A stretch of DNA of 54,403 nt from Nocardioidaceae bacterium (GCA_029266455.1 JAQSWV010000013.1:1-54403); one strand, 5' to 3'. Positions 17,615 through 26,453 are shown, counted from the first letter of the stretch. Notes: generated by a model from the sequence alone, not told the origin. Numbers and translations are program-made.

Positions 17615-18495
17615 GCTCGGCCGTCTCCGGCGGCAGGGACCCGGCGCTGCACGCGTGCGGAGGCGTACAGGCAGACCGCCGCAGCGGCGGCGAGGTTGAG
17701 GCTCTCGGCCCGCCCGTACAGCGGGACGGCCACCGCGGAGTCGGCCAGCTCCAGCACCGCGGACCCGAGCCCGTGCGCCTCGTTGCCGAACAGCCACGCA
17801 GTGGGGGCGGCGAGCAGCCCGCTCGCCTCCGCGTCGTCGAGATCGAGCCCGGCCGTGCCGTCGGCGGCCAGCACCTGCAGCCCGGCTGTCCGGGCGGCCG
17901 CGACGGCGAGCGCGGGATCGGCCTCGAGGACCAGCGGCACGTGGAACAACGATCCGACGCTCGCGCGGACCGCCTTCGGGTTGTACGGGTCGACGCCGTC
18001 GCCGCAGAAGACCACGGCATCGGCGCCGGCCGCATCGGCGCAGCGCACCACCGTGCCGGCGTTGCCGGGGTCGCTCACGTGCACGCCGACGGCCACCAGC
18101 CGCGGCCCGCGAGCCGGCGTGGCGGAGAGTGCGGTGGCCAGCGGGACGTCGACGGTGCGGCAGACGGCCACGAGTCCCTGCGGGTGCACGGTGGCAGAGA
18201 TCGTCCGAACCACGTCGTCGCTGGTCTCATGCCAACTGACCCGCGCGGCGTCGGCCCGGCGGCGCAGCCCGTCATGCCGGGCGGAGGCGTCAGCGGTGGC
18301 GTAGACCTCGACGACCAGGCCCGGACTGCCCAGCGCCTCGCGCACCGCCTGTGGTCCCTCGGCGAGGAAGCGGCCGGCGGCGGTGCGCTGGGCACGGGTC
18401 CTGAGCCGGCGAGCCGCCCTGACCCTCCCGGTGCGAGGGGTCAGCGGCGGCTCGGCGCGGCCAGCGGGTCCGGTGTGCTCCGGCGTGGAGCTCAG
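17611..18495 (-). CDS. TrmH/SpoU family RNA 2'-O-methyltransferase
   Basis: SAM-dependent ribose methyltransferase of the SPOUT (knotted) superfamily. The N-terminal substrate-binding domain ([31 protein letters not shown]) is followed by the knot motifs [20 protein letters not shown], the [11 protein letters not shown] segment, LFGNEAHGL and [13 protein letters not shown]. All signatures are complete. The frame has no ATG, GTG or TTG between the rplT stop and the conserved N-terminus; the best start is CTG 18495, which overlaps the rplT stop as CTGA with GAGG seven bases upstream, giving 294 residues. A second CTG is at 18444. Whether the target is 23S rRNA or tRNA cannot be told. Confidence 0.9.
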   Translation of the reverse strand: MSSTPEHTGPAGRAEPPLTPRTGRVRAARRLRTRAQRTAAGRFLAEGPQAVREALGSPGLVVEVYATADASARHDGLRRRADAARVSWHETSDDVVRTISATVHPQGLVAVCRTVDVPLATALSATPARGPRLVAVGVHVSDPGNAGTVVRCADAAGADAVVFCGDGVDPYNPKAVRASVGSLFHVPLVLEADPALAVAAARTAGLQVLAADGTAGLDLDDAEASGLLAAPTAWLFGNEAHGLGSAVLELADSAVAVPLYGRAESLNLAAAAAVCLYASARVQRRVPAAGDGRA

Positions 18496-18890
18496 GCGGC
18501 TGCCTCGCCGTCCGCGCGCGGGGCGTTGACATCCGCGGGCAGCGCCTGCCTCGCCACCTCGACCAGTGCGGCGAATGCCGCCGGGTCGTTGACGGCGAGG
18601 TCGGCGAGCACCTTGCGGTCGACCTCGACCTCCGCGTGCCGCAGGCCCTGCACGAACCGGTTGTAGGTCAGGCCGTGCTGACGGGTGGCGGCGTTGATGC
18701 GGGTGATCCACAGCCGGCGGAAGTCACCCTTGCGCGCCTTCCGGTCGCGGTAGCTGTAGACCATGGAGTGGGTGACCTGCTCCTTGGCCTTGCGGTACAG
18801 CCGGGAGCGCTGCCCGCGATAGCCGGAGGCGCGCTCCAGGGTGGTACGCCGCTTCTTGGTCGCGTTGACGGACCGCTTGACGCGTGCCAC
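18492..18890 (-). CDS. rplT: 50S ribosomal protein L20
   Basis: Large-subunit assembly protein. The 132 residues have the typical basic N-terminus ([42 protein letters not shown]... family pattern) and a compact C-terminal globular domain, plus a short acidic/Ala tail (RADGEAAA). It starts with GTG 18890. It is third in the conserved infC-rpmI-rplT unit. In firmicutes and E. coli, L20 represses this operon; whether it does so here is unknown. Confidence 0.98.
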   Translation of the reverse strand: MARVKRSVNATKKRRTTLERASGYRGQRSRLYRKAKEQVTHSMVYSYRDRKARKGDFRRLWITRINAATRQHGLTYNRFVQGLRHAEVEVDRKVLADLAVNDPAAFAALVEVARQALPADVNAPRADGEAAA

Positions 18891-18961
18891 TTCGGACTCC
18901 TCTTCTTCCTGGGTGGGACGCCGCGCGGAGGCGCGACGTACCGGGACGTGTCAGGCGGTGG

Positions 18962-19156
18962 TCAGAGCCCGAGCAGCTTCTTGACCTTGCTGGTGTCGGA
19001 CTTGGCGACCTCGGTGGTGCCCTCGAGTCGCCGGGTCCGGGTGGACGGCTTGTGCTCGAAGTTGTGACGTCGGTTCGCCTTCTGCCTGCGCAGCTTTCCG
19101 GTGCCGGTGATCTTCACCCGCTTCTTGGTCCCTCGGTGCGGCTTCATCTTCGGCAT
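18962..19156 (-). CDS. rpmI: 50S ribosomal protein L35
   Basis: Small basic ribosomal protein of 64 residues, starting [20 protein letters not shown], the normal length and start for L35. The ATG at 19156 has an AGGAAGG-type site upstream. The longer open frame reaching 19375 is an artefact overlapping infC. It lies between infC and rplT, as in nearly all bacteria. Confidence 0.98.
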   Translation of the reverse strand: MPKMKPHRGTKKRVKITGTGKLRRQKANRRHNFEHKPSTRTRRLEGTTEVAKSDTSKVKKLLGL

Positions 19157-19223
19157 CGGTGTGCCTTCCTGTGCTGGCGGTTGGTGCGTGGTCCTGGGGC
19201 GGTTCGTGCCCGAAGGCGTGGTG

Positions 19224-19898
19224 TCAGGCGTTGGGGTCCATGTCGGAGTCGATGTTCTCCGAGCGCTTGCGCGGCTTCGCCTCGGTCGACGCCGGCGCCC
19301 GGTCGGCGCGTTCGGCGCGCCGCTCGGCGCGTCGCCCCTCGGCCTCGCGGGCACGCTCCTCGCGCACCTCGGCACGCGCTTCGGCCTTCTTGCGGTGGGG
19401 CCCGATGACCATGGTCATGTTGCGGCCGTCCTGGCGCGGGGTCGACTCCACGAACCCCAGCTCCTCGACGTCGCCGGCCAGTCGCTGCAGCAGCCGGAAG
19501 CCCAGCTCGGGACGGTGCTGCTCGCGGCCGCGGAACATGATCGTGATCTTGACCTTGTCGCCCTGGCGGAGGAACCGCACGACGTGACCCTTCTTGGTCT
19601 CGTAGTCGTGCTTGTCGATCTTGGGCCGCAGCTTCATCTCTTTGATGACCGTGTGGGTCTGGTTCCGCCGGGACTCGCGCGCCTTCTGAGCGGTCTCGTA
19701 CTTGAACTTGCCGTAGTCCATGAGCTTGGCGACCGGTGGCCGGGCCGTCGGTGCCACCTCGACCAGGTCGAGGTCGGACTCCTGGGCGAGTCGAAGGGCG
19801 TCGTCGATCCGGACGATGCCGACCTGTTCGCCGTTGGGTCCGACGAGCCTCACCTCGGGTACGCGGATGCGCTCGTTGATGCGCAGCTCAGTGCTGAT
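19224..19898 (-). CDS. infC: translation initiation factor IF-3, ATC start codon
   Basis: Binds the 30S subunit and monitors start-codon selection. The N-domain ([20 protein letters not shown]), linker helix and C-domain ([17 protein letters not shown]) are complete. A ~45-residue Arg/Glu/Ala-rich tail follows, as in other actinobacteria. No ATG/GTG/TTG lies in frame near the conserved N-terminus. AGGAGG (19903-19908) sits four bases before an ATC codon (19896-19898), so translation very likely starts at ATC, giving 224 residues. Rare starts in infC are known to give IF-3 autoregulation in E. coli (AUU). Confidence 0.95.
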   Translation of the reverse strand: MSTELRINERIRVPEVRLVGPNGEQVGIVRIDDALRLAQESDLDLVEVAPTARPPVAKLMDYGKFKYETAQKARESRRNQTHTVIKEMKLRPKIDKHDYETKKGHVVRFLRQGDKVKITIMFRGREQHRPELGFRLLQRLAGDVEELGFVESTPRQDGRNMTMVIGPHRKKAEARAEVREERAREAEGRRAERRAERADRAPASTEAKPRKRSENIDSDMDPNA

Positions 19899-19902
19899 GG
19901 GT

Positions 19903-19908
19903 CCTCCT
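19903..19908 (-). promoter_or_regulatory. infC ribosome binding site fixing an ATC start
   Basis: Perfect AGGAGG with a four-base spacer to ATC at 19896-19898. No other initiator is available at a workable distance, which decides the start. Confidence 0.8.
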
Positions 19909-19951
19909 GGATGTCCGGTGACGGGGTGGTGACCATGACCCGGGAACCACG

Positions 19952-19983
19952 AAAAAGGCTCCCGCGCCGCACGCACGGAAGCC
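19952..19983 (-). terminator. attenuator-like terminator in the infC leader
   Basis: GGCTTCC (19977-19983) pairs with GGGAGCC (19957-19963), seven pairs with one G-U, and is followed at once by five Us (19952-19956). This is an intrinsic terminator shape located 54 bases upstream of infC and about 150-180 bases downstream of a plausible -10 (TAGCCT, 20141-20146). The intervening leader has further stems, such as TCCGCT-CACA-AGCGGA. It could be a regulated attenuator for infC-rpmI-rplT. Confidence 0.55.
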
Positions 19984-20140
19984 ACCTGGCACGACAGACG
20001 CGCCCGCGGACCGCCCTCACCGGAGCGAGGTGCGGTCCAGCCGTACCCGACGACCCGGAGGTCGTGGCGGGTGGGAGGTGACTCCGCTTGTGAGCGGACC
20101 TGCCGTGAGTTGCGCACGTCGGGCCCGCTGGCTGGCCCCA

Positions 20141-20146
20141 AGGCTA
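20141..20146 (-). promoter_or_regulatory. candidate -10 of the infC operon
   Basis: TAGCCT on the minus strand; the -35 region (CGTGCC at 17 bases) is weak. It would give a leader of about 235 bases ahead of infC, which contains the attenuator-like hairpin. Confidence 0.35.
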
Positions 20147-20252
20147 CCAGCAGCAGATGTCGGGGCACGACCCGTCGCTCTCCGCCGTCCGGAACGACCG
20201 TGCACCCCGTCGCCGTTCGTGGTCAGGGCGCATCGTGGGACATCATGGGAAC

Positions 20253-20684
20253 GTGTCCGAGTACACGCTGACGTCGCTGCCCTGGGTGATCGTGCTCTCC
20301 GCCTTGGCGGGGTGGCTCGCGCTGCGCGCGTGGCGACGCTCTGACGGCATCGGGGCGCTGCGCTGGTCGGGGTGGGCGCTGGTGCCCCCGGCGCTGCTGC
20401 TGACCGGCACGATCCGCCTGGCCGGCCAGGTCGCCGGCGAGGTGGTCGCCTGGGGCGCCAACGTGGTGTTCAACCCGGCGATGTGGATCGGCTGCGTCGT
20501 CGCGACTGTCGCGGTAGCCATGATCGCGGGTGCGGCGGCGCTGCGCCGCCGGGCCGGGCCCGCGGCCGTCGACCGGCGGTCGGGGAAGCCGACCGCGGTC
20601 GAGCGGTCGTCGTCCTCCCGTGCGGCCCCGGTCGACGACGACATGGCCGAGATCGAGGAGATCCTGCGCCGCCGGGGGATCTGA
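20253..20684 (+). CDS. small membrane protein of unknown function
   Basis: 143 residues from GTG 20253 (GGGA upstream). Three hydrophobic segments are visible: ~8-28 (PWVIVLSALAGWLALRAW), ~42-65 and ~70-93 (WIGCVVATVAVAMIAGAAAL). A polar, Ser/Arg-rich linker leads to an acidic amphipathic end, DDDMAEIEEILRRRGI. I do not recognise a named family. Topology suggests a cytoplasmic C-terminal tail, because positive charges follow the third segment. It is divergent from infC and convergent with the PH-domain gene. Confidence 0.75.
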   Translation: MSEYTLTSLPWVIVLSALAGWLALRAWRRSDGIGALRWSGWALVPPALLLTGTIRLAGQVAGEVVAWGANVVFNPAMWIGCVVATVAVAMIAGAAALRRRAGPAAVDRRSGKPTAVERSSSSRAAPVDDDMAEIEEILRRRGI

Positions 20685-20685
20685 G

Positions 20686-20775
20686 CCCCGCCCCCCTTAG
20701 GGCCGCGATCCGCGACTTGTGCAGGCGCCCGAGACCCCCGCCCCCCTTTTGGCCGCGATCCGCGACTTGTGCAGG
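20686..20775. repeat. two-copy 40-base direct repeat, 50-base period
   Basis: CCCCGCCCCCCTT, two variable bases, then GGCCGCGATCCGCGACTTGT and CAGG-ending remainder: copy 1 at 20686-20725, copy 2 at 20736-20775. The last 25 bases are identical between copies. They begin two bases after the stop of the plus-strand membrane protein and lie between it and the convergent PH-domain gene. Confidence 0.95.
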
Positions 20776-20820
20776 GGCCACCAGCCCCCTGTCCCTCCCG
20801 TGATCGACGGTGGAGGCGGG

Positions 20821-21252
20821 TCAGTGGTCGCGAGGGCTGTGCCGGTCGAGCTGGGCCCTAAGCTCGCGTAACGCCGCCACCGCGCGCTCGCCGTCGGCTC
20901 GCTGGATCGCCATCAGCTGCACGGTGGTGCCGTGGCTCGTGTCCAGCACCGCCCACGGCGCGCCACGCCCCATGCCGACATGCACCACCTCCGCCCAGGT
21001 CAGGTGGTGGTGCCGGTAGCCGTTGAGGATGTGGATCCCGTCGTCGTCGGTGCTCACCCGGGTGCGCCCGATCCCGTACAGGACTGCCAGGGCTGCGAGC
21101 AGGAAGATGGCCATCGTGACGTCCTCGGCGATGCTGAACTGGGCTCGCACCTCCGCCGGTAGCGCCACCGCCACGACGACGAGCACGGCGACGAGGCTGG
21201 CCGCCGCTGCGGCGGCGACGAGCAGGGCGCTGATCGGGCGGTACGTCGTCAC
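20821..21252 (-). CDS. PH-domain (bPH2-like) membrane protein
   Basis: 143 residues from GTG 21252 (GTGA overlap with the hisG stop). Two membrane helices (~7-30, ISALLVAAAAAASLVAVLVVVAVAL, and ~43-62, TMAIFLLAALAVLYGIG) are followed by a cytoplasmic domain with the short bacterial PH pattern: TRVSTDDDGIHILNGYRHHHLTWAEVVHV and a C-terminal helix. Such proteins commonly follow hisG in actinobacteria, but their role is unknown. I infer no histidine function from position alone. Confidence 0.8.
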   Translation of the reverse strand: MTTYRPISALLVAAAAAASLVAVLVVVAVALPAEVRAQFSIAEDVTMAIFLLAALAVLYGIGRTRVSTDDDGIHILNGYRHHHLTWAEVVHVGMGRGAPWAVLDTSHGTTVQLMAIQRADGERAVAALRELRAQLDRHSPRDH

Positions 21253-22142
21253 AGCCGGCAGGCGTGGATGTCGGTGACGAGGATGCCCCGGGCGCCCAGG
21301 TCCCACAGCTCGTCCATCACCGCCTGCGCACGGTGACGGCGCACCATGGCGCGCACGGCGGACCAGCCCTCCCGATGCAGCGGCGACACGGTCGGGGACT
21401 CGATCCCGGGGGTCACCGCGGACGCCGCCTCGACACGGTCGTTCGGGATGTCGTAGTCCATCATCACGTACGTCCGGGCGACCAGGACGCCCTGCAGCCG
21501 GCGCACGAAGACCGCGAGACCCGGCGGGTCAGGCTCGCCCGAACGGCCCACCAGCACCGCCTCCGACTCGAGGATGATGTCGCCGATGATCTCCAGGCCG
21601 GCCTGGCGCAGCGTGCTGCCCGTGTCGACCACGTCCGCGATCACGTCGGCCACACCGAGGCGTACGGCCGACTCGACCGCTCCGTCGAGACGGATCACGG
21701 TGGCCTCGACGCCCTGCTCCTCGAGGTAGCGGCGCACCACACCCGGATAGGACGTGGCGATCCTCAGCCCGGCAAGGTCCGCGGTCGAGCCGACTGTGCC
21801 GGTGGGCGCCGCGAACCTGAACCGCGACCCGCCGAAGCCCAGACCCAGCATCTCGTCGGCGCTCGCGGCCGAGTCGAGCAGCAGGTCACGCCCGGTGATC
21901 CCGAGATCGAGGGTCCCCTCACCCACGTACAGGGCGATGTCGCGCGGACGCAGGTAGAAGAACTCCACGCCGTTCTCGGGGTCGGCCAGCACCAGCTCCC
22001 GGTTCTCCGCGCGCTGGCGGTAGCCGGCCTCGCGCAGGATCTCGCGCGCCGGCTCGGCCAGCGAGCCCTTGTTCGGGACGGCGATGCGCAGGCAGGCACC
22101 ACCGCTACTCCGGCCGTCGCTCGTCGTCATCGGGCGGCTCAC
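21249..22142 (-). CDS. hisG: ATP phosphoribosyltransferase, long form
   Basis: First committed step of histidine synthesis: ATP + PRPP to phosphoribosyl-ATP. The ~297 residues include the N-terminal catalytic lobes ([15 protein letters not shown], the GITGRDLL segment and the PRPP loop [16 protein letters not shown]) and the C-terminal ACT-like regulatory domain of the long HisG class ([29 protein letters not shown]). No HisZ partner is therefore needed and histidine feedback is likely. The start is GTG 22142, which overlaps the hisE stop; ATG 22130 is possible. Confidence 0.96.
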   Translation of the reverse strand: MSRPMTTSDGRSSGGACLRIAVPNKGSLAEPAREILREAGYRQRAENRELVLADPENGVEFFYLRPRDIALYVGEGTLDLGITGRDLLLDSAASADEMLGLGFGGSRFRFAAPTGTVGSTADLAGLRIATSYPGVVRRYLEEQGVEATVIRLDGAVESAVRLGVADVIADVVDTGSTLRQAGLEIIGDIILESEAVLVGRSGEPDPPGLAVFVRRLQGVLVARTYVMMDYDIPNDRVEAASAVTPGIESPTVSPLHREGWSAVRAMVRRHRAQAVMDELWDLGARGILVTDIHACRL

Positions 22143-22402
22143 AGGTGGGCGTAGACGTCGTCGGTGGTCAGGCCGCACGCGAGCATGAGCACCTGGGCGT
22201 GGTACAGCAGCTGGCTGATCTCCTCGGCCGCCCGGGCACTCCCCTCGTGCTCGGCCGCCATCCAGGACTCGGCGGCCTCCTCGACCAGCTTCTTGCCGAT
22301 CGCGTGCACGCCGGCGTCCAGCGCCGCGACGGTGCCGGACCCTGCCGGGCGCTCGGCGGCCTTGGTCGCGAGCTCGGCGAACAGCTGGTCGAAGGTCTTC
22401 AC
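22139..22402 (-). CDS. hisE: phosphoribosyl-ATP pyrophosphatase
   Basis: Second step of histidine synthesis; converts PR-ATP to PR-AMP. It has 87 residues, the normal size for a stand-alone HisE. The all-alpha NTP-pyrophosphatase motif is present as [19 protein letters not shown]...[14 protein letters not shown]. The start is GTG 22402. There is no good ribosome site; instead TAGGCT lies only eight bases upstream, suggesting a leaderless mRNA. It is coupled to hisG. The rest of the his pathway is outside the window. Confidence 0.96.
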   Translation of the reverse strand: MKTFDQLFAELATKAAERPAGSGTVAALDAGVHAIGKKLVEEAAESWMAAEHEGSARAAEEISQLLYHAQVLMLACGLTTDDVYAHL

Positions 22403-22410
22403 GACCAGTC

Positions 22411-22416
22411 AGCCTA
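22411..22416 (-). promoter_or_regulatory. -10 element consistent with leaderless hisE transcription
   Basis: TAGGCT (consensus TAnnnT) ends eight bases before the GTG of hisE, so the transcript would begin at or next to the start codon. The -35 is weak. Leaderless mRNAs of this geometry are common in actinobacteria. Confidence 0.5.
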
Positions 22417-22487
22417 CGGCGGCTGGCCCTACGCAGCCCGACCTCCTCGCCCCGGCCACCGCCCTGGCCGCCCGCACTGCCGCCGCC

Positions 22488-22964
22488 TCAGCGGAGCGTT
22501 CGCAGCAAGACGGCGGTACGCACCGCCGCATCCGCGGCCTCGGCTCCCTTGTCCTCGCTGGAGCCGGGCAGCCCGGCCCGGTCCAACGCCTGCTCGTCGG
22601 TGTCGCAGGTCAGCAGGCCGAAGCCCACGGCGACGCCGGAGTCGAGCCCGACCCGCACCAAGCCGTCGGTGGCGGCCCGGCAGACGTAGTCGAAGTGTGG
22701 AGTGCCTCCCCGGATCACCACCCCGAGAGCGACCACGGCGTCGGAGGACGCGGCCAGCGTGGCGGCGACCACGGGGAGCTCGAACGATCCTGGCACCCGG
22801 ACGAGCCGGGGCTCGAGCCGTAGCCGACCCAGGGTCGAGAGTGCTCCCGCGACCAGGCCGTCCATCACCTGCTGGTGCCACGACGCCGCCACGACCGCTA
22901 CCCGGAGGCCGGCCACCTCTTCCGGGTCGAGTGGCGTCGCGGACACCGCCCCGGTGCCGCTCAC
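22488..22964 (-). CDS. ribH: 6,7-dimethyl-8-ribityllumazine synthase
   Basis: Condenses the ribityl-aminopyrimidine with dihydroxybutanone phosphate, the penultimate riboflavin step. It has 158 residues. The VPGSFELP substrate site, the [13 protein letters not shown] signature with the catalytic His, and the [13 protein letters not shown] segment are all present. GTG 22964 overlaps the ribBA stop (GTGA). It is the last gene of the FMN-riboswitch operon. Confidence 0.97.
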   Translation of the reverse strand: MSGTGAVSATPLDPEEVAGLRVAVVAASWHQQVMDGLVAGALSTLGRLRLEPRLVRVPGSFELPVVAATLAASSDAVVALGVVIRGGTPHFDYVCRAATDGLVRVGLDSGVAVGFGLLTCDTDEQALDRAGLPGSSEDKGAEAADAAVRTAVLLRTLR

Positions 22965-24187
22965 AACGTGCCTTCGAGCACGTGCGACAGGTCGTGCCCC
23001 ATCCGCGCCGCCTTCGTCCGCAGGTACGCGAGGTTCTGCTCGGTCGGCAGCACGACGACCGGGACCCGCTCGGTGACCTCGATGCCGTACCGGGTCAGCT
23101 GCTCGGACTTCGCCGGGTTGTTGGTCAGCAGCCGTACGGACCGCACCCCGAGGTCGGTGAGGACCTGCGCACCGGTGCCGTAGTCGCGCGCGTCGGACGG
23201 CAGGCCGAGGTCCAGGTTCGCGTCGACGGTGTCGCGTCCGGCGTCCTGCAGCGCGTAGGCACGCAGCTTGTGCAGCAGGCCGATGCCCCGGCCCTCGTGG
23301 CCGCGCAGGTAGACGGCCACTCCCCCGCCGGCGGCCATGATCGCTGCCAGCGACGCCTGCAGCTGCGGACCGCAGTCACACCGCCTCGAGCCCAGTACGT
23401 CGCCGGTCAGGCACTCCGAGTGCAGCCGGGTCAGCACCGGTCTGCCGTCCCCGACGTCGCCGTGCACCAGCGCCACGTGCTCGACACCGTCGATGGTGCT
23501 GCGGTAGCCGTAGGCCGTGAACGTGCCGAACTCCGTCGGCAGGGTGGTCACCGCCACCCGCTCGACCAGCCGCTCGTGCCGGCGCCGCCAGGTGATGAGG
23601 TCCGCGATGCTGATCATCGCCAGGCCGTGCTCGTCGGCGAAGGCCCGCAGGGCGGGACCACGCATCATGGTCCCGTCGTCGGCGGCGACCTCGCACAGCA
23701 CGCCGGCTGGTGTCAGGCCGGCCAGGCGGGCCAGGTCGACGGCCGCCTCGGTGTGGCCGGGACGAGCGAGCACACCGCCGGCGCGGTAGCGCAGGGGGAA
23801 CACGTGGCCGGGCTGGACCAGGTCGCTCGGCTCGGTGGCCGAGTCGACCAGGGTGCGCACCGTGCGTGCCCGGTCGGCGGCGCTGATGCCGGTGCTGATG
23901 CCCTCTCGCGCGTCGACGCTCACCGTGTACGCCGTACGCATCCGTTCGCGGTTGTGCGGCGTCATCAGCGGGATCGCGAGGCGGTCGAGCAGCTGGCCCT
24001 CCACGCCCACGCAGACGACACCGCTGCCATGGCGGACGGTGAAGGCCATGAGCTGGGCGGTGGCCTTGCTGGCCGCGAAGATCAGGTCGCCCTCGTTCTC
24101 GCGGTCCTCGTCGTCGATAACGACCACGCTCCGGCCCGCCGCGATCTCGGCCACCGCGTGCTCGACCGTGTCGAGCCGAACGTTCAT
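22961..24187 (-). CDS. ribBA: bifunctional DHBP synthase / GTP cyclohydrolase II
   Basis: Supplies both riboflavin precursors. It has 408 residues. The N-terminal RibB domain shows the metal site [15 protein letters not shown] near residue 26 and [13 protein letters not shown]. The C-terminal RibA domain carries the zinc cysteines in [15 protein letters not shown] near 255 and the [13 protein letters not shown] catalytic loop. The start is ATG 24187, overlapping the ribM stop; the longer upstream frame is inside ribM and is rejected. Both active sites look intact. Confidence 0.97.
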   Translation of the reverse strand: MNVRLDTVEHAVAEIAAGRSVVVIDDEDRENEGDLIFAASKATAQLMAFTVRHGSGVVCVGVEGQLLDRLAIPLMTPHNRERMRTAYTVSVDAREGISTGISAADRARTVRTLVDSATEPSDLVQPGHVFPLRYRAGGVLARPGHTEAAVDLARLAGLTPAGVLCEVAADDGTMMRGPALRAFADEHGLAMISIADLITWRRRHERLVERVAVTTLPTEFGTFTAYGYRSTIDGVEHVALVHGDVGDGRPVLTRLHSECLTGDVLGSRRCDCGPQLQASLAAIMAAGGGVAVYLRGHEGRGIGLLHKLRAYALQDAGRDTVDANLDLGLPSDARDYGTGAQVLTDLGVRSVRLLTNNPAKSEQLTRYGIEVTERVPVVVLPTEQNLAYLRTKAARMGHDLSHVLEGTL

Positions 24188-24879
24188 GCGCCGACCTGTT
24201 GGATCTCGGGACCCCGGGGGTCGACCGGCCGGGCGCGCTCCGCGCGAAGCCAGGTGATGAAGCCGACGACGCAGAACAGCCCGTAGAAGCCGTAGAGCAC
24301 GGCAGACGGGTAGAAGCCGGCGTTGACGAGGGTGGGCACCCCGACCGCGTCGACGGCGAGCCAGATCAGCCAGAACTCGACCCAACCGCGGGCCATGCCG
24401 TAGGTCGCCAGGATGCTGCCGGTGAGGATCCATGCCTCGGTCAGCCGACCGTACGAGCCGATGATGCCGAAGATCCACCAGAACACCGCGGTGCCGACGG
24501 CGTACAGGACGACCAGCTGGGCGCGCTCGGCCCAGGTCGCCCATCGCGGCGTGATCGCGGCCCCACCTCCGGCACCGCCGGCGTCCCGGGCCTGCTTCCA
24601 GCGGTACCACCCCCACAGCGAGACGGCGATGAAGAAGATCTGGCGGCCCGCCTGGCCCCAGAGGTTCTGGTCCTGCGGGGTGTCGAAGACGGCGCCGACG
24701 AACACCGTGAAGAGCAGCACGTTGCCGACGATGCCGACCGGCCACGCCCAGACGCGGCGCCGCATTCCCCCGAGGGCGGACAGCAGCCCGAACAGGTTGC
24801 CGATGATCTCCCGCCACAGGATCGCCTGGCCACCGATGTGCAGCTCGGCACCGAAGAGCCAGCCGAGGGGGTCGTTCAT
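24184..24879 (-). CDS. ribM: riboflavin transporter RibM/PnuX (PnuC-family)
   Basis: 231 residues of the PnuC fold, with seven or so hydrophobic segments; NMN/riboside transporter hallmarks include ITWLRAERA-like ends, [21 protein letters not shown] and [27 protein letters not shown]. PnuC homologues inside FMN-riboswitch rib operons of actinobacteria (PnuX/RibM) take up riboflavin rather than nicotinamide riboside, so I assign that role from context. The ATG at 24879 overlaps the ribE stop and its stop overlaps ribBA. Confidence 0.88.
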   Translation of the reverse strand: MNDPLGWLFGAELHIGGQAILWREIIGNLFGLLSALGGMRRRVWAWPVGIVGNVLLFTVFVGAVFDTPQDQNLWGQAGRQIFFIAVSLWGWYRWKQARDAGGAGGGAAITPRWATWAERAQLVVLYAVGTAVFWWIFGIIGSYGRLTEAWILTGSILATYGMARGWVEFWLIWLAVDAVGVPTLVNAGFYPSAVLYGFYGLFCVVGFITWLRAERARPVDPRGPEIQQVGA

Positions 24880-25496
24880 CGCGGGATCTCCTCTGTCGCG
24901 GGATGGATCAGCAGCCGCTCGACGTACTTGGCCACGACGTCGACCTCGAGGTTGACCGCGGCACCGACCGCCACCGCACCGAGCGTGGTGGAGGTGAGAG
25001 TGGCCGGAATCAGTGACACCGTGAAGGCCGTCGGCGGCCCGTCCACGACGTCCACGACGGTGAGTGAGACACCGTCGACCGCGACCGAGCCCTTGGGCGC
25101 CAGGTACCGGGCAAGCTCCGGCGGCACATCGATGCGCAGCAGGTCCCAGTGCGTGGAGCGGTCGCGGGACCCGACCGTGCCGATGCCGTCGACGTGGCCC
25201 TGCACGAGGTGGCCGCCCATCCGGCCGGAGGCGGTGACGGCACGCTCGAGGTTGACCGGGGTGCCGGGCGCTGCGGCGGACAGCGACGTGCGGCGCAGCG
25301 ACTCGAGCATGACGTCGGCGGTGAAGACCCCGTCCGAGTGTGCGACCACGGTCAGGCAACAGCCGTTGACGGCGATCGAGTCACCGGTGCTCACGTCGCT
25401 CGTGACCAACGGGCCGAGCACGCTGAGGCGTACGGAGTCGCCGAGATCGTCGACTCCGACGACCTTGCCGCGTTCTTCCACGATGCCGGTGAACAT
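24876..25496 (-). CDS. ribE: riboflavin synthase alpha chain
   Basis: Dismutates two lumazines to riboflavin. It has 206 residues, built as the usual tandem of two homologous barrels: [13 protein letters not shown]...[14 protein letters not shown] and [13 protein letters not shown]...[16 protein letters not shown] 25496 has a GAGGAGA site. It is the first gene after the FMN riboswitch. The open frame extends into the riboswitch, but that part is not coding. No ribD lies between the riboswitch and ribE, unlike in many relatives. Confidence 0.97.
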   Translation of the reverse strand: MFTGIVEERGKVVGVDDLGDSVRLSVLGPLVTSDVSTGDSIAVNGCCLTVVAHSDGVFTADVMLESLRRTSLSAAAPGTPVNLERAVTASGRMGGHLVQGHVDGIGTVGSRDRSTHWDLLRIDVPPELARYLAPKGSVAVDGVSLTVVDVVDGPPTAFTVSLIPATLTSTTLGAVAVGAAVNLEVDVVAKYVERLLIHPATEEIPR

Positions 25497-25595
25497 CGTC
25501 TCCGTGTCTCCTCGTCGTCCGGTCGGACTCCGGGGACGCGGGAATCGCCGGCGCACCAGGCGGCGCGCCCGAGCGGGCACGGACGCCGACGCGCT

Positions 25596-25733
25596 GCTCC
25601 TCCCATCCGGACTCTCACCGTCGGTCCCGGATTTCCACCGGGTCAACCGGTCACCTCGACGTCATCTCGACGCGTCGGCGACCGGGTCGCGGACTGTCAC
25701 CGCCGGCTCGGAATTTCACCGACCCCGGAGCGC
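25596..25733 (-). promoter_or_regulatory. FMN riboswitch (RFN element)
   Basis: Minus-strand conserved blocks in order: GGTGAAATTCCGAGCCGGCGG, the GTGACAGTCCGCGAC block, a variable stem, GGTTGACCCGGTGGAAATCCGGGACCGACGG (in parts) and GTGAGAGTCCGGATGGGAG. This is the full RFN core. It lies 100 bases upstream of ribE and ends only ~14 bases after the rpe stop, so its promoter must lie within rpe or it relies on readthrough. It should turn off ribE-ribM-ribBA-ribH when FMN is high. Confidence 0.95.
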
Positions 25734-25747
25734 GCGAGCACTGCTGC

Positions 25748-26419
25748 TCAGCGGCGAGTATGCCACGCCGCCTCGGCCTGGCGACGCAGTCCGTCCACAG
25801 CGCGATCCGGCTCGTCGGCACCGAAGACGGCGGAGCCGGCCACGAACATGTCGGCACCGGCGTCCGCGCAGCGTTCGATCGTGTCGGCGCTCACCCCACC
25901 GTCGACCTGCAGCCAGACGTCGCCACCATGCTTGTCCAGGAGCTCTCTTGCCCGCTTGATCTTCGGCAGGCAGGCGGCAAGGAACTCCTGACCCCCGAAT
26001 CCCGGCTCAACGGTCATGACCAGCAGCATGTCCAACTCGGGCAGCAGGTCCTCGTACGGCTCCACCGCGGTGGCGGGTCGCAGCGCGAGGCCGGCACGCG
26101 CGCCGAGCCCGCGCAGCTCGCGGGACAGCCGGTACGGGGCACGGACCGCCTCGGCGTGGAAGGTGACGCTGGCGGCGCCGGCCTCGGCGTAGCCGGGCGC
26201 CCACCGGTCCGGGTCCTCGATCATCAGGTGGCAGTCGAGCGGCTGGTCGGCCGCAGCGGCCAGCGCCTCCACGACGGGCGCGCCGAGGGTGAGGTTGGGC
26301 ACGAAATGGTTGTCCATCACGTCGACGTGCAGCCAGTCGGCGCTCCCCACCGACGCCGCAGCCCCCCGGAGGTCGGCGTAGTCGGCGGCGAGGATGCTCG
26401 GCGCGATCTGGATGGCCAC
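25748..26419 (-). CDS. rpe: ribulose-phosphate 3-epimerase
   Basis: Interconverts ribulose-5-P and xylulose-5-P in the pentose phosphate pathway; ribulose-5-P is also the RibB substrate, so the neighbourhood to rib genes makes sense. It has 223 residues. TIM-barrel motifs are [27 protein letters not shown] (metal His/Asp), HLMIEDP and [10 protein letters not shown]. The start is GTG 26419, just before the conserved beta-1. The much longer open frame upstream covers a repeat region and rsmB and is rejected. Confidence 0.96.
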   Translation of the reverse strand: MAIQIAPSILAADYADLRGAAASVGSADWLHVDVMDNHFVPNLTLGAPVVEALAAAADQPLDCHLMIEDPDRWAPGYAEAGAASVTFHAEAVRAPYRLSRELRGLGARAGLALRPATAVEPYEDLLPELDMLLVMTVEPGFGGQEFLAACLPKIKRARELLDKHGGDVWLQVDGGVSADTIERCADAGADMFVAGSAVFGADEPDRAVDGLRRQAEAAWHTRR

Positions 26420-26453
26420 GGCGTCGAAGTCTAGGGCTCCCTGCCGGCTGGAG

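Noticed and set aside
22145-24286. Long plus-strand frames opposite hisE-ribBA, and similar ones at 27411-29855, 29020-31116 and 39750-41741
   Set aside because: Antisense shadows of recognised genes with composition typical of third-position GC bias.
24184-24879. Nicotinamide riboside transporter PnuC
   Set aside because: The fold is PnuC, but the position inside an FMN-riboswitch operon favours the riboflavin transporter RibM/PnuX.
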